Positions 8,534 through 16,763 of a DNA stretch of 64,000 nucleotides are shown here, piece by piece. The notes beneath the pieces were generated by a model. That model saw only the letters and a list, made by a program, of their open reading frames with translations. It did not search any database and had not been told where the DNA came from. Within the stretch, counting starts at the first letter, position 1. Each line of letters begins with the position of its first letter. The DNA is from CAYLLN01 sp964384375 (GTDB taxonomy: Bacteria; Planctomycetota; Planctomycetia; Pirellulales; Pirellulaceae): contig CAYLLN010000003.1 in assembly GCA_964384375.1 (NCBI GenBank), forward strand, positions 106,027 to 170,026, read 5' to 3'. A program made the translations under genes and the position numbers.

Positions 8534-8946
8534 GTTCGGGCTGCGTTCAGGCGAAGACGGATTGCGGGTAAAAGCTGGAGGGCAACAGTTACAGCAAGGA
8601 GCGAATCGGAATGCTGTTGTGAAACTGTTGTAAGTGTTGTACGGCGAGGCTGGTCATTTCGCCATAAGCAAAGCCACAGAAACGAGTTGTGGAAAATCGA
8701 GGGGGGCATGAAGTTCGGTTTTACAACAGTTTCCCAAAGTGTTGTGATTTCGAGCTTGGTTCGCGGCTTGGATGCGCTTACTTGGCCTTGCAATCGCCCC
8801 CCAGGGTGATACATTGAGCGGCTTGTAGTTTTGGGAAAGTTTCGTCAGGCAATAGTCGTAGCGTGCAGAAGTAGAAGGAGATTCGTCGCACTGGGCCGGG
8901 GTTCGCGAGGGCGCGGCCGGCAGCGTGGAGGAATCACGGCAGACCA
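8534..8946. other. Intergenic region between GNAT and rpsO, with a 12-bp inverted repeat
   Basis: No convincing gene on either strand. AAACTGTTGTAA (8622-8633) is repeated in perfect inverted form as TTACAACAGTTT (8721-8732), and GTGTTGT or similar words recur nearby. The stretch should hold the promoter of rpsO and the possible start region of the GNAT gene. I see no clear -35/-10 pair. Confidence 0.5.
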
Positions 8947-9216
8947 ATGACAGTCACCAAAGAACGCAAGCAGGAGTTGATTCAGCAGTATCGGCGAGCC
9001 GAGAGCGATTCGGGTTCGCCGGAGGTGCAGATCGCGGTCCTCACTGCCCGGATCAACAATTTGACCGAGCACATGCGGACGCACGAGAAGGATTACGCCA
9101 GCCGGCGGGGGCTGCTCGCTCTCGTCAGTCGGCGGCGAACGCTGCTGGATTACCTGCGTCGCAAGAACCCGCAGGGGTATCTCGACATCATCGGCAAGCT
9201 CGGCATTCGTAAGTAG
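8947..9216 (+). CDS. rpsO: 30S ribosomal protein S15
   Basis: 89 residues, full family length. S15 binds 16S rRNA early in assembly of the 30S platform and contributes to a 30S-50S bridge. The sequence shows the classic pattern: TKERKQELI, the GSPEVQIAVLTARI segment, NLTEHMRTHEKDYASRRGLL, the RRRTLLDYLR helix and a basic end. The ATG at 8947 follows GGAGG at an apt distance. The pnp gene follows in the same direction, the widely conserved rpsO-pnp order. In Escherichia coli S15 represses its own translation; a comparable leader structure was not resolved here. Confidence 0.99.
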   Translation: MTVTKERKQELIQQYRRAESDSGSPEVQIAVLTARINNLTEHMRTHEKDYASRRGLLALVSRRRTLLDYLRRKNPQGYLDIIGKLGIRK

Positions 9217-9558
9217 TTGCGAGCGCGAATCGTCGCAAGCAAGTGCCGTTTCGTTGCGAGATGGATTGATCGAATCTTTGGTGGTGCTGCCCGTGGGCAG
9301 CGTGTTGGATGACGGCCGAAGCGTGCCAGGGTTGGCCGCATTTCGGCGTCGGTGGCAGGCAGGTCAACGGAATTCGTCGCTGATTTCTTCCGGCAGTCGC
9401 TCGTGACTGCTCGCTGGGTACCAAGTCCTCTTTCGCTCCTAGAAGGATTCGTTGATTCGTCGAGCGAACGACGACACTTGGCTCAGCAGTCTCGCAAGTG
9501 CGAGTTTCTCATGCTTCATTTCCGCGTCACGACGCACTCGTAAAGGCAGGCAAAGGCA
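9217..9558 (+). other. rpsO-pnp intergenic region with hairpins
   Basis: 342 bp without a gene. A strong hairpin (GCTGCCC with GGGCAGC, about 9286-9301) begins with a GTGG word, so it may be another REP-type palindrome or a processing/terminator hairpin. In enterobacteria the pnp leader is cut by RNase III and used for autoregulation by PNPase. Whether this leader does the same cannot be told from the sequence. Confidence 0.5.
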
Positions 9559-11925
9559 GTGGCAAAAGTTCGCGTTGAAAAGAAAATCGGCAACAGCATT
9601 CTCTCCTTCGAAACCGGCTTTTTGGCCAAGCAGGCGCATGCCGCGGTCATCGCCCAGTACGGCGAAACGGTAACGATCAACACGGCGACAGGCGGACCTG
9701 GCCGGCCGGGCATCGACTTCTTCCCGCTCACCTGCGACTATCGCGAGCGGACCGCCGCAGCCGGCAAGTTCCCCGGTGGCTTTATCAAGCGTGAAGGACG
9801 TCCGACGACCAAAGAAACGCTCACTTCACGGCTCTGCGACCGGCCGATTCGCCCCCTTTTTCCCAAAGGCTATCGCGACGAAGTGCAGTGCCAGAGCATC
9901 GTGCTGGCGAGCGACAAGCAGAATGACGCCGACGTGATCGCGATGAACGGCGTGGCCGCGGCTCTATTCATTTCGCCGCTGCCGTTTCAGGGGCCGATCG
10001 CTTCGGTCCGCGTCGGCCGCGTTAATGGACAACTGCTCGCCTTCCCCACGCACGAGGATCTCGAATCGAGCGATCTCGACCTGATCGTCAGCGGCTCCGA
10101 GCAATCGGTCGCGATGATCGAAGGGTTCTCGCGCGAAATGAGCGAAGCCGACATGTTCGAGGCGGTCCTGTTTGCCCACTCGACCATCAAGGAAATCATC
10201 GCCCTACAGCGCGAGTTTTATGAGAAGGTCGGCGTGACCAAGGCCGCTTGGGTTCCGCCGCCGGATACAGGCCTCGATGCTCGCCTGAAGAATCGATTCT
10301 ACGACGAGCTCAAGGCCGCCAAGCAAACCAGCGGCAAGCAGGCCCGGGCCGAAGCCGTGAAAGCGGTGAAGGACAAAGCCGTCGCCGAGTTCATTCCCGA
10401 TCCGGCCGCCAAAGACGCCGTCAAGCCGGAAATCTTCAGCACCGCCTGGAGCGAGCTGACCGAACGGGTCGTCCGCGATCTGATCCTCAGCGGCACGCGC
10501 CCCGACGGCCGCGATTATCGCTCACTGCGCAACATCGAGTGCGCGGTGGATGTCCTGCCGCGAGTGCATGGCTCAGCCGTCTTCCAGCGGGGCGAGACGC
10601 AGGCCCTCATCACCGTCACGCTCGGCACTTCGCGCGACGAGCAGCGGGTCGATGGCCTGCAGGACGAGTTCAGCAAGAAGTTCATGCTCGATTACAACTT
10701 CCCGTCTTTCTCGGTCGGCGAAGTGCGGCCCATCCGCGGCCCCGGCCGCCGCGAAATCGGCCACGGCGCTCTGGCCGAGCGGAGCGTGAACCCGGTCGTT
10801 CCTTCGTCCGAGGAATTCCCTTACACGATCCGCGTCATTTCCGACATTCTCGAATCCAACGGCAGCTCGAGCATGGCGAGCGTCTGCGGCGCCACGCTCG
10901 GTCTCATGGCCGCTGGCGTGCCGATCAGCAATCCCGTCGCAGGCATCTCGGTCGGCCTCGTGAAAGAGTCGGACAGCCAGTGGGTGCTGCTCACCGACAT
11001 CATCGGCGACGAAGACCACTACGGCGACATGGATTTCAAGATCGCTGGCACGCAGAACGGCATCACGGGGATTCAGCTCGACCTGAAGATCGAAGGGATC
11101 AGCCCCGACATCATCAAGGCGACCTTCGAGCAATCGCGTGAGGCCCGCATTCAGATTCTACGCAAGATGCTGACGACGATTTCACGGCCGAAGGAAGACA
11201 TTTCGCCGTGGGCCCCGCGCCTTATCCGCACGCAGATCGATCCGCAGAAGATCGGCCTGCTCATCGGTCCCGGCGGCAAGAATATCCGCGGCATCCAGGA
11301 ATCGACCGGCACCGTCATCGAGGTCGAAGACGACGGCACCGTCACGATCGCCAGCACAAATCGTGAATGGGCTGAGGCGGCGATGGCCGCCGTCGAGGCC
11401 TGCACCGCGACCGTGCAGATCGGCAAGATCTACACCGGCCGTGTCGTCAGCCTGAAAGATTTCGGTGCGTTCGTCGAGATTCTCCCCGGACGCGACGGCC
11501 TCGTGCATATCAGCGAACTGTCGGCGGGCTATGTCAGCTCGGTCGGCGACGTTTGCCGCATCGGCGACGAAATGAAAGTGCTCGTGATCGACGTCGATGA
11601 GCACGATCGCGTGAAGCTGAGCCGCAAGCGGGCTCACGAAGAACTGGGCATCGTGGACGAAATGGCCCCCGTCGAAGGCGGTAGCGGCGACGGCGATCGC
11701 CCGCCCCGCGGCGAAGGAGACGAGGGTGGCGGCTATCGCGAAGGGGGCGGCGACCGCGGCGGCTACGGTGATCGTGGCGGCGGCGGCGATCGAGGTGGCG
11801 GACGTGGAGGCTACGGCGGTGGTGGCGGCCGCGGTGGTCGTAGCGGCGGTGGTGGCCGTGGCGGCGATCGTGGCGGCCGCGGTGGCCGTGGTGGCGGCGG
11901 CGGTGGATATCGCGATCGGCGATAA
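9559..11925 (+). CDS. pnp: Polynucleotide phosphorylase with a Gly/Arg-rich tail
   Basis: 788 residues from GTG 9559. PNPase degrades RNA 3' to 5' by phosphorolysis as a ring-shaped trimer. Two RNase PH-like domains are present: the first about 5-220 with FFPLTCDYRERTAAAGKFPGG; the second about 310-540 with GTRPDGRDYRSLR, RGETQALITVTLGT and the active-site region DEDHYGDMDFKIAGT. A KH domain (IGPGGKNIRGIQE) and an S1 domain (GKIYTGRVVSLKDFGAFVEI, residues about 620-690) follow. The last ~75 residues are almost pure Gly, Arg, Asp and Tyr (RGG-type), unusual for PNPase; such tails bind RNA or drive condensation. The gene sits downstream of rpsO. Confidence 0.98.
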   Translation: MAKVRVEKKIGNSILSFETGFLAKQAHAAVIAQYGETVTINTATGGPGRPGIDFFPLTCDYRERTAAAGKFPGGFIKREGRPTTKETLTSRLCDRPIRPLFPKGYRDEVQCQSIVLASDKQNDADVIAMNGVAAALFISPLPFQGPIASVRVGRVNGQLLAFPTHEDLESSDLDLIVSGSEQSVAMIEGFSREMSEADMFEAVLFAHSTIKEIIALQREFYEKVGVTKAAWVPPPDTGLDARLKNRFYDELKAAKQTSGKQARAEAVKAVKDKAVAEFIPDPAAKDAVKPEIFSTAWSELTERVVRDLILSGTRPDGRDYRSLRNIECAVDVLPRVHGSAVFQRGETQALITVTLGTSRDEQRVDGLQDEFSKKFMLDYNFPSFSVGEVRPIRGPGRREIGHGALAERSVNPVVPSSEEFPYTIRVISDILESNGSSSMASVCGATLGLMAAGVPISNPVAGISVGLVKESDSQWVLLTDIIGDEDHYGDMDFKIAGTQNGITGIQLDLKIEGISPDIIKATFEQSREARIQILRKMLTTISRPKEDISPWAPRLIRTQIDPQKIGLLIGPGGKNIRGIQESTGTVIEVEDDGTVTIASTNREWAEAAMAAVEACTATVQIGKIYTGRVVSLKDFGAFVEILPGRDGLVHISELSAGYVSSVGDVCRIGDEMKVLVIDVDEHDRVKLSRKRAHEELGIVDEMAPVEGGSGDGDRPPRGEGDEGGGYREGGGDRGGYGDRGGGGDRGGGRGGYGGGGGRGGRSGGGGRGGDRGGRGGRGGGGGGYRDRR

Positions 11926-11956
11926 TGCAACTGACGGTCACTTCGTCTTAATCAAA

Positions 11957-12011
11957 GCCCCGACCATTGGTCGGGGTCAGTGGCAACGCACCCTGACCAC
12001 TGGTCAGGGCT
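11957..12011. repeat. Paired palindromes CCCCGACC/CCCTGACC after pnp
   Basis: Two 19-bp perfect palindromes, CCCCGACCATTGGTCGGGG (11958-11976) and CCCTGACCACTGGTCAGGG (11991-12009), lie 14 bp apart within an outer AAAGCCC to GGGCTAA symmetry. The same pair in the opposite order occurs at 41006-41075. They may also terminate pnp transcription. Confidence 0.85.
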
Positions 12012-12033
12012 AAGAATGTGCTGCTGCGCGGTC

Positions 12034-12039
12034 TATAAT
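12034..12039 (+). promoter_or_regulatory. Possible -10 box of the radical SAM gene
   Basis: A perfect TATAAT lies 38 bp before the ATG at 12078. No good -35 element is visible 16-18 bp upstream, so this is tentative. Confidence 0.3.
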
Positions 12040-12077
12040 GCGGCTTTGTGTTTCGCTCCCCGCTGCGCCCTGTTTCC

Positions 12078-13355
12078 ATGTACCTCCGCCTTGCCAATCG
12101 GTTGCTGTGGGAGACGGACAAGCGGCTCCTGTGGAAGCTCGTTTGGAATTTCGGCCTGAAGGGGATTCGCTCGGTCCAGCGGCACAAGTCGCGCCTGAAA
12201 CGAGGCGAATTCTTCCCGCCGTTCCTCTACATCTCGGTCATCAACTCGTGCAACCTCCGCTGCCAGGGTTGTTGGGTCGATGTAGCCGCGAAGCAGTCGC
12301 GCATCGATCCGGCCGCGATGAGCCGCCTCATCGGACAGGCCAAGGAAATGGGGAACAGTTTCTTCGGCATCCTCGGCGGTGAGCCGTTCATGCACCCGGA
12401 GATTCTGGACATCCTCGGCAACCATCGCGATTGCTATTTCCAGGTCTTCACGAACGGACACTTCATCACCGACGACGTCGCGAAGAAGCTCCGCGAGTTT
12501 GGCAACGTCACGCCGCTTATCAGCGTCGAAGGAAACGAGATCGTTAGCGACGAGCGTCGCGGCAAGGATGGCGTCCTCAGCAAAACGATGGAGGGACTGC
12601 ACAACTGCCTGAAGCATCGCGTGATGACCGGCGTCTGCACGAGCCTCTGCCAGACGAACTTCGACCTGCTCAGCGAGAAGTGGCTCGACCGGCTGATCGA
12701 GCTGGGCGTCATGTACACCTGGTTTCACATCTATCGTCCGGTCGGTCCCGACGCGAAGCCGGAACTGGCCCTCACGCCCGAGCAACAACTCGAGTGTCGC
12801 AAGTTCGTCGTCGAAATGCGGGCCAAAAAACCGATCGTCATCATCGACGCCTACTACGACGGCGAGGGGCGGGCCCTCTGCCCCGCGGCCACCGGCTTCA
12901 CGCACCACATCAGCCCGTGGGGAGACATCGAACCCTGCCCGATCATTCAGTTCGCCAAGGAGTCGATCTACGACGAGCGGCCACTGAAGGAGGTCTTTCA
13001 GCAGTCGGCGTTCCTCCGCGACTTCCGCGAAACTGCCGCCCAGCACACCCGCGGCTGCATCGTCCTCGAGCGGCCGGATTTGCTCGAACAGCTTGTCAGC
13101 CGCCACGGCGCGAAAGACACGACCGCGCGCCATGCTGCGGTCGGTGAACTTGATACCATGGAGATTCGCCCCAGCCAATACAATCCCGGCCAGGAGATTC
13201 CCGAAAAGTCGCTCGCTTACCGCATCGCGAAGCACTTCTTCTTCAACGACTACGGCACCTACGGCAAGCACTTCGATGCCGCCAAGTGGATCGAGACTCG
13301 CACTCCCACTCCGCCGCCCCGCCCGCGACTGGTGCAGATTCAACCGAGTTCGTAA
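12078..13355 (+). CDS. Radical SAM protein with SPASM-like C-terminal region
   Basis: 425 residues from ATG 12078; a GTG 30 bp upstream adds ten unconvincing residues. The radical SAM cluster motif CxxxCxxC is plain (NSCNLRCQGCWVD, residues about 59-71), followed by the GGEPFMHPEIL motif that helps bind S-adenosylmethionine. The C-terminal part has extra cysteines in the arrangement CPAATGFTHHISPWGDIEPCP and a later RGC, as in SPASM/twitch-type auxiliary cluster regions of the MoaA/PqqE-like group. The N-terminal 45 residues are basic and aromatic. Substrate unknown: neighbours (PNPase upstream, Uma2 nuclease downstream) give no pathway clue. It should be a cytosolic 4Fe-4S enzyme acting by a 5'-deoxyadenosyl radical. 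Confidence 0.9.
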   Translation: MYLRLANRLLWETDKRLLWKLVWNFGLKGIRSVQRHKSRLKRGEFFPPFLYISVINSCNLRCQGCWVDVAAKQSRIDPAAMSRLIGQAKEMGNSFFGILGGEPFMHPEILDILGNHRDCYFQVFTNGHFITDDVAKKLREFGNVTPLISVEGNEIVSDERRGKDGVLSKTMEGLHNCLKHRVMTGVCTSLCQTNFDLLSEKWLDRLIELGVMYTWFHIYRPVGPDAKPELALTPEQQLECRKFVVEMRAKKPIVIIDAYYDGEGRALCPAATGFTHHISPWGDIEPCPIIQFAKESIYDERPLKEVFQQSAFLRDFRETAAQHTRGCIVLERPDLLEQLVSRHGAKDTTARHAAVGELDTMEIRPSQYNPGQEIPEKSLAYRIAKHFFFNDYGTYGKHFDAAKWIETRTPTPPPRPRLVQIQPSS

Positions 13356-13369
13356 CCAACCGATCTTAG

Positions 13370-13391
13370 CCGGGACCAAACCTGGTCCCGG
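13370..13391. repeat. 9-bp palindrome between the radical SAM and Uma2 genes
   Basis: CCGGGACCA pairs with TGGTCCCGG across a four-base loop, beginning 15 bp after the radical SAM stop and ending 19 bp before the Uma2 start. It could be a terminator without a T-run or another extragenic palindrome; it lacks a GTAG head. Confidence 0.6.
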
Positions 13392-13409
13392 TGGTTCGGA
13401 GCAACCGCC

Positions 13410-14048
13410 ATGATTCAACGACTCGCTATCGACGACGATCTGGTGCGCTACGAGACCTTTCGCGCAATCGTCGGGGACGGCCAAAAAGCTGACTTGATCG
13501 ACGGGGTGATTTACATGGCCTCTCCGGATTCCAAGATCAATAACACGCTCAACGGCTTCATTTTTCGGTTACTGTGCGACTACATCGAAGCTCGCAAGAT
13601 CGACGGGTTCGTATTCTTCAGCCGATACGCCTGCCGCATCTCCGAGATTCGCGCACCAGAGCCGGATGTCGGTTATGTGCGGCCGGAGAATGCCAACCGC
13701 GTTCACGAAAACGAGATGGACGGCGGTCCCGACATCGCCGTCGAGATCGTCAGTCGCGACAGCGTGACGCGCGACTACAACGAGAAGCGGGAGCTGTATC
13801 AGTCGGCAGCGGTCGAAGAGTATTGGATCGTCGATCCGCGGGCCAAACGTGTGCAATTCTTGCAACTGGTAGAGGGCCAGTACGAACTGGCGCCGCTCGA
13901 AGACAATCGGTTCTTCCGAAGCCGCGTCATTCCGGGATTTTGGCTGAACGTGGACTGGCTGCTCCAGCGTCCCGTTCCGCCGGCCTACGACTGCCTGCAA
14001 GAAATCCTCGCCACAAAGCCGAAATCGCCGCGCAAACGGAAGCGGTAG
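13410..14048 (+). CDS. Uma2 family (DUF820) PD-(D/E)XK nuclease-fold protein
   Basis: 212 residues. Uma2 proteins have a restriction-endonuclease-like fold and are abundant in planctomycetes and cyanobacteria, mostly without known function. The expected residues are present: APEPDVGYV (catalytic Asp), then DIAVEIVSRDS (Glu), a conserved KRELYQSAAVEEYWIVDP block with the Lys/Tyr-Trp signature, and RSRVIPGFWL near the end. The C-terminus is basic (PKSPRKRKR). The gene stands alone between hairpins and the convergent pyk gene. No partner methylase or toxin-antitoxin mate is adjacent. Confidence 0.93.
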   Translation: MIQRLAIDDDLVRYETFRAIVGDGQKADLIDGVIYMASPDSKINNTLNGFIFRLLCDYIEARKIDGFVFFSRYACRISEIRAPEPDVGYVRPENANRVHENEMDGGPDIAVEIVSRDSVTRDYNEKRELYQSAAVEEYWIVDPRAKRVQFLQLVEGQYELAPLEDNRFFRSRVIPGFWLNVDWLLQRPVPPAYDCLQEILATKPKSPRKRKR

Positions 14049-14069
14049 GCGACACGAGCGACCGTGGCG

Positions 14070-15560
14070 CTACTCGACCTCGTGAATCACGAGGATGTTC
14101 TGCGCCATCGGATAGAAGTTCGTGCCGGTCACAAAGACCACGCGATCGCCGACGCTCAGGATTCCTTGCTCGCGTCCCCAGCGGTCGATGAAGGCCCGCA
14201 GTTGCGGCCCGTCCTGTACGGGCGCGCCGGCCAGCGGCGTGACGCCCCAGAACAACGTTAAGCGGCGGAGCACATCGGGCGCGTCGGAGACGCCGATCGT
14301 CGGAATAAAGTCGCGCTGTTTGCTCCGCATCCGGCACGTGCCGCCGCCGCGTGTCGCCACAACGACGAGCTTCGCGCCGATCTGCTCGGCCAGCACGGCA
14401 CTCGCCCGCACCGCCGCTGCCGTGATCGGATGCACGTCACTGCTCAGCACTTCAACCGGCCGGAGCGGATGCTCCTTGAGCAGCGGCTCGGTGGCAAGCA
14501 TGATCCGGTTCATCGTTTCGACGGCTTCGACGGGAAACTCGCCAATGGCCGTTTCACCCGAGAGCATACAGGCATCAGCCCCGTCGAGAATCGCGTTGGC
14601 CACATCAGTCGCTTCCGCCCGAGTCGGCCGGCGGTTGTGGTGCATGGAGTCGAGCATTTGCGTCGCGACGATCACTGGCTTTCCTTGCCGTTGGCACTCG
14701 CCGACGATCCGCTTTTGTACGACGGCGATCTCTGCCACGTCCATTTCCACGCCCAAGTCGCCGCGGGCCACCATCACGCCGTCCGCCGCGGCCACAATCT
14801 CGGTGAGTTGCTGCACCGCTTCGGGCTTTTCGATCTTGGCGATCACCATCGCCTTGCTCCCCTGCGAGCGGAGCAATTCCTTCAGCAACAGCACGTCGAT
14901 CGCCTTGCGGACGAAGCTCAGGCTGACGATGTCAATGTCGTTCTTCGCTGCCCACGTCGCATTGGCCATGTCGGCCTCGGTCAGCGACGTGACGCTGAGC
15001 TTTGCTCCCGGCAGGTTGATCCCTTGCCGGCTCCGGATCGTGCCGCCGCCGGTCACTTTGCAGCGAACCTCATCGGCCGATTTGCCGATGACGGCCATGC
15101 TGACCGTGCCGTCGGCGAGCATCACGTTGTCGCCGACCGCCAGTTCGCTCACGAGTGGCACGTACGTGGATGTCAGTTCGTCGGCCGTATTGCTCTTGTT
15201 GCCACGAATGAAGCGGAACGACGCTCCGACTTCGCATTCCGTGGGGTCAGTGTGCAGTTCGCCCAGGCGCATTTTCGGCCCGGCCAGATCGACGAGCACT
15301 CCGACCGGCCGGCCCGCCTGCGACGAGGCTTCGCGAATCGCCTCCAGCTTTTGTTGCCGTTCGAGCAGCGTGCCGTGGGCCGTGTTGATGCGAAAGACAC
15401 CGACGCCGGCCTGTATGAGCTTGACGAGCAGCTCGACTGTGCTGCATGCCGGTCCGACCGTGGCGACGATCTTCGTGCGGGCGCGGCTGACGAGTGGATT
15501 GTTGACGGGGGCGGTGTCGGGTGCGGGCATGGCGGTGGGGCTGGCAGGGTGAGTGGTCAT
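14070..15560 (-). CDS. pyk: Pyruvate kinase, predicted K+-independent type
   Basis: 496 residues. Catalyses phosphoenolpyruvate + ADP to pyruvate + ATP, the last step of glycolysis. The barrel motifs are intact: RTKIVATVGPA, VIAKIEKPEAV with the catalytic Lys, MVARGDLGVEM with the metal Asp, TQMLDSM, and RAEATDVANAILDGADACMLSGETA. Two places differ from the common form. The usual RLNFSHG reads RINTAHG (A61 for the K+-ligand Ser), and the usual DTKGPEIRT reads DLAGPKMRL (L92, K96, L99). In the family, Lys at this Glu position together with Leu at the neighbouring Thr marks enzymes that need no K+. The ATG at 15560 gives a 25-residue extension before the fold. It stands alone and is convergent with the Uma2 gene. 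Confidence 0.97.
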   Translation of the reverse strand: MTTHPASPTAMPAPDTAPVNNPLVSRARTKIVATVGPACSTVELLVKLIQAGVGVFRINTAHGTLLERQQKLEAIREASSQAGRPVGVLVDLAGPKMRLGELHTDPTECEVGASFRFIRGNKSNTADELTSTYVPLVSELAVGDNVMLADGTVSMAVIGKSADEVRCKVTGGGTIRSRQGINLPGAKLSVTSLTEADMANATWAAKNDIDIVSLSFVRKAIDVLLLKELLRSQGSKAMVIAKIEKPEAVQQLTEIVAAADGVMVARGDLGVEMDVAEIAVVQKRIVGECQRQGKPVIVATQMLDSMHHNRRPTRAEATDVANAILDGADACMLSGETAIGEFPVEAVETMNRIMLATEPLLKEHPLRPVEVLSSDVHPITAAAVRASAVLAEQIGAKLVVVATRGGGTCRMRSKQRDFIPTIGVSDAPDVLRRLTLFWGVTPLAGAPVQDGPQLRAFIDRWGREQGILSVGDRVVFVTGTNFYPMAQNILVIHEVE

Positions 15561-15713
15561 TTGCGGCCGCCTGACGGACTAGTCCGATCCCGCAATGGAC
15601 AGTACTGCCGTGTTTTACGCGAGCGCGAGAGTGCTGGCGAGGCCCCTCATCGGCATCGACCCCTGCCCGAACCCTCGTGCAACATCGCGGCTCGCCTTAC
15701 GTCCGCGATGCGC

Positions 15714-15719
15714 TATAAT
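15714..15719 (+). promoter_or_regulatory. Possible -10 box before the ParE-like gene
   Basis: A perfect TATAAT sits 45 bp before the ATG at 15765. The -35 position shows no strong match. Confidence 0.3.
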
Positions 15720-15764
15720 CGAAAGGCAGCACACGCCTCCCTTGCCGGTTCAGGGCCCCTCGCC

Positions 15765-16028
15765 ATGCACCGCTACACCGTCACCTGGAAAGAGTCGGCT
15801 GAAGCTCGCCTAGCGGACTACTGGAACGAGAATCCGGCAGTCCGCCAGGAGATCGCCGACGCAGCCGACTTCATCGACCGGACGCTGGCCGTCGCGCCGC
15901 ACGCGATTGGCCTGGCCACTTCCGATCGCGGGCGGTACGTCGTTCGCGTTCCCGTGGCGGCACTGTATGTGCCGCATGAGGACGACCGGCAAATTCATGT
16001 CGTCCTGGTCAAGCTGTGGGACGAGTGA
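15765..16028 (+). CDS. Small RelE/ParE-toxin-like protein without visible antitoxin
   Basis: 87 residues. The pattern YTVTWKESAEARLADYW, a helical hairpin, DFIDRTLAVAPHAIG, GRYVVRVPVAALYVPHEDDRQIHVVLVKLW matches the compact helix-hairpin plus beta-sheet layout of the RelE/ParE superfamily. Members of that group inhibit gyrase (ParE) or cleave mRNA on the ribosome (RelE). No short antitoxin gene lies next to it: upstream is the divergent pyk gene, downstream a 200-residue unrelated protein after a palindromic element. It is therefore an orphan toxin or a domesticated member. The assignment is by pattern only. Confidence 0.65.
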   Translation: MHRYTVTWKESAEARLADYWNENPAVRQEIADAADFIDRTLAVAPHAIGLATSDRGRYVVRVPVAALYVPHEDDRQIHVVLVKLWDE

Positions 16029-16033
16029 GCGCT

Positions 16034-16099
16034 GTAGCTGAAGTCGTCAGACTTCAGGTGGTGGTATGACGAAGCCTGAGTGCCGGCGAGTTCAGCTAC
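16034..16099. repeat. GTAG-headed inverted pair before CDS 16104
   Basis: GTAGCTGAAGTC starts at 16034; CTGAAGTC (16038-16045) pairs perfectly with GACTTCAG (16050-16057). On the minus strand a second GTAGCTGAA head starts at 16099. The unit ends five bases before the ATG at 16104, so the following gene has no normal ribosome-binding site. Confidence 0.8.
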
Positions 16100-16103
16100 C
16101 ATC

Positions 16104-16763
16104 ATGAACTATCTGACTCACGGCTACCGCTTTACGAACGAGCCGTATTTCCTTGCCGGCACGGCCGCGCCGGATTGGCTGAGTGTAATCGACCGCAAGA
16201 TGCGTTTGCGGAGCAAACAGGCGGCGCTATTTGTCGAAGATCGCGACCCGCAACTGGCGGCGCTCGCCCGGGGCGTTGTGCGGCACCACCGCGACGACGA
16301 ATGGTTTCATCAGACGACGGCGTTCAACGAACTGAATCTGCAGTTCGCGGTCTTCATTCGCGATGCCCTCCCCAGCGACGACGGCTTTCGGCCGAGCTTC
16401 CTCGGACACATCATAGTGGAATTGCTCCTCGACGCGGTGCTGATCGAGGAGGAACCAACGCGGCTCGACCGTTACTACGCGGCGCTGGCGGAGGTGGAAG
16501 CGCTAAATGTACAAACGATGATTAACCGCCTTGCTACCCGCACCAGCGATAGGATAGGAATGCTCATTCCGCGGTTCGTCGGCGAGCGGTTCCTGGCCGA
16601 CTACGCGGACGACGGCCGGCTGCTTGTGCGGCTGAACCACGTGATGCGGCGAGTCAATCTGCCGCAATTACCGCTGGAAATTGTCGAGCTATTTCCGGCA
16701 ATGCGGCAACAAGTCCGACGGCGGCGAAGCGAACTTTTGCCAGACGAGAGGATGCAATGGTGA
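16104..16763 (+). CDS. Uncharacterised helical protein with conserved His/Asp motifs
   Basis: 219 residues from ATG 16104. It starts MNYLTHGYRFTNEPYFLAGT, continues with PDWLSVIDRK, then VVRHHRDDEWFHQT and LGHIIVELLLDAVL. The early His, the HHRDD..FH block and the GH..ELLLD helix resemble the layout of acyl-carrier-protein phosphodiesterase (AcpH) and related HD-like metal hydrolases. Resemblance is by pattern, not certain homology. There is no signal peptide. It overlaps the cytidine deaminase start by 7 bp (16757-16763), so the two are probably translated from one mRNA. A palindromic element lies directly upstream of the start. Confidence 0.75.
   Translation: MNYLTHGYRFTNEPYFLAGTAAPDWLSVIDRKMRLRSKQAALFVEDRDPQLAALARGVVRHHRDDEWFHQTTAFNELNLQFAVFIRDALPSDDGFRPSFLGHIIVELLLDAVLIEEEPTRLDRYYAALAEVEALNVQTMINRLATRTSDRIGMLIPRFVGERFLADYADDGRLLVRLNHVMRRVNLPQLPLEIVELFPAMRQQVRRRRSELLPDERMQW

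Noticed and set aside
12048..12077. Upstream GTG start of the radical SAM gene
   Set aside because: Adds ten residues of non-conserved sequence; ATG 12078 gives a natural N-terminus.
14122..16028. Plus-strand frames of 476 and 532 codons across pyk
   Set aside because: Antisense to pyruvate kinase. Only the final 87 codons (15765-16028) look like a real protein and are annotated separately.
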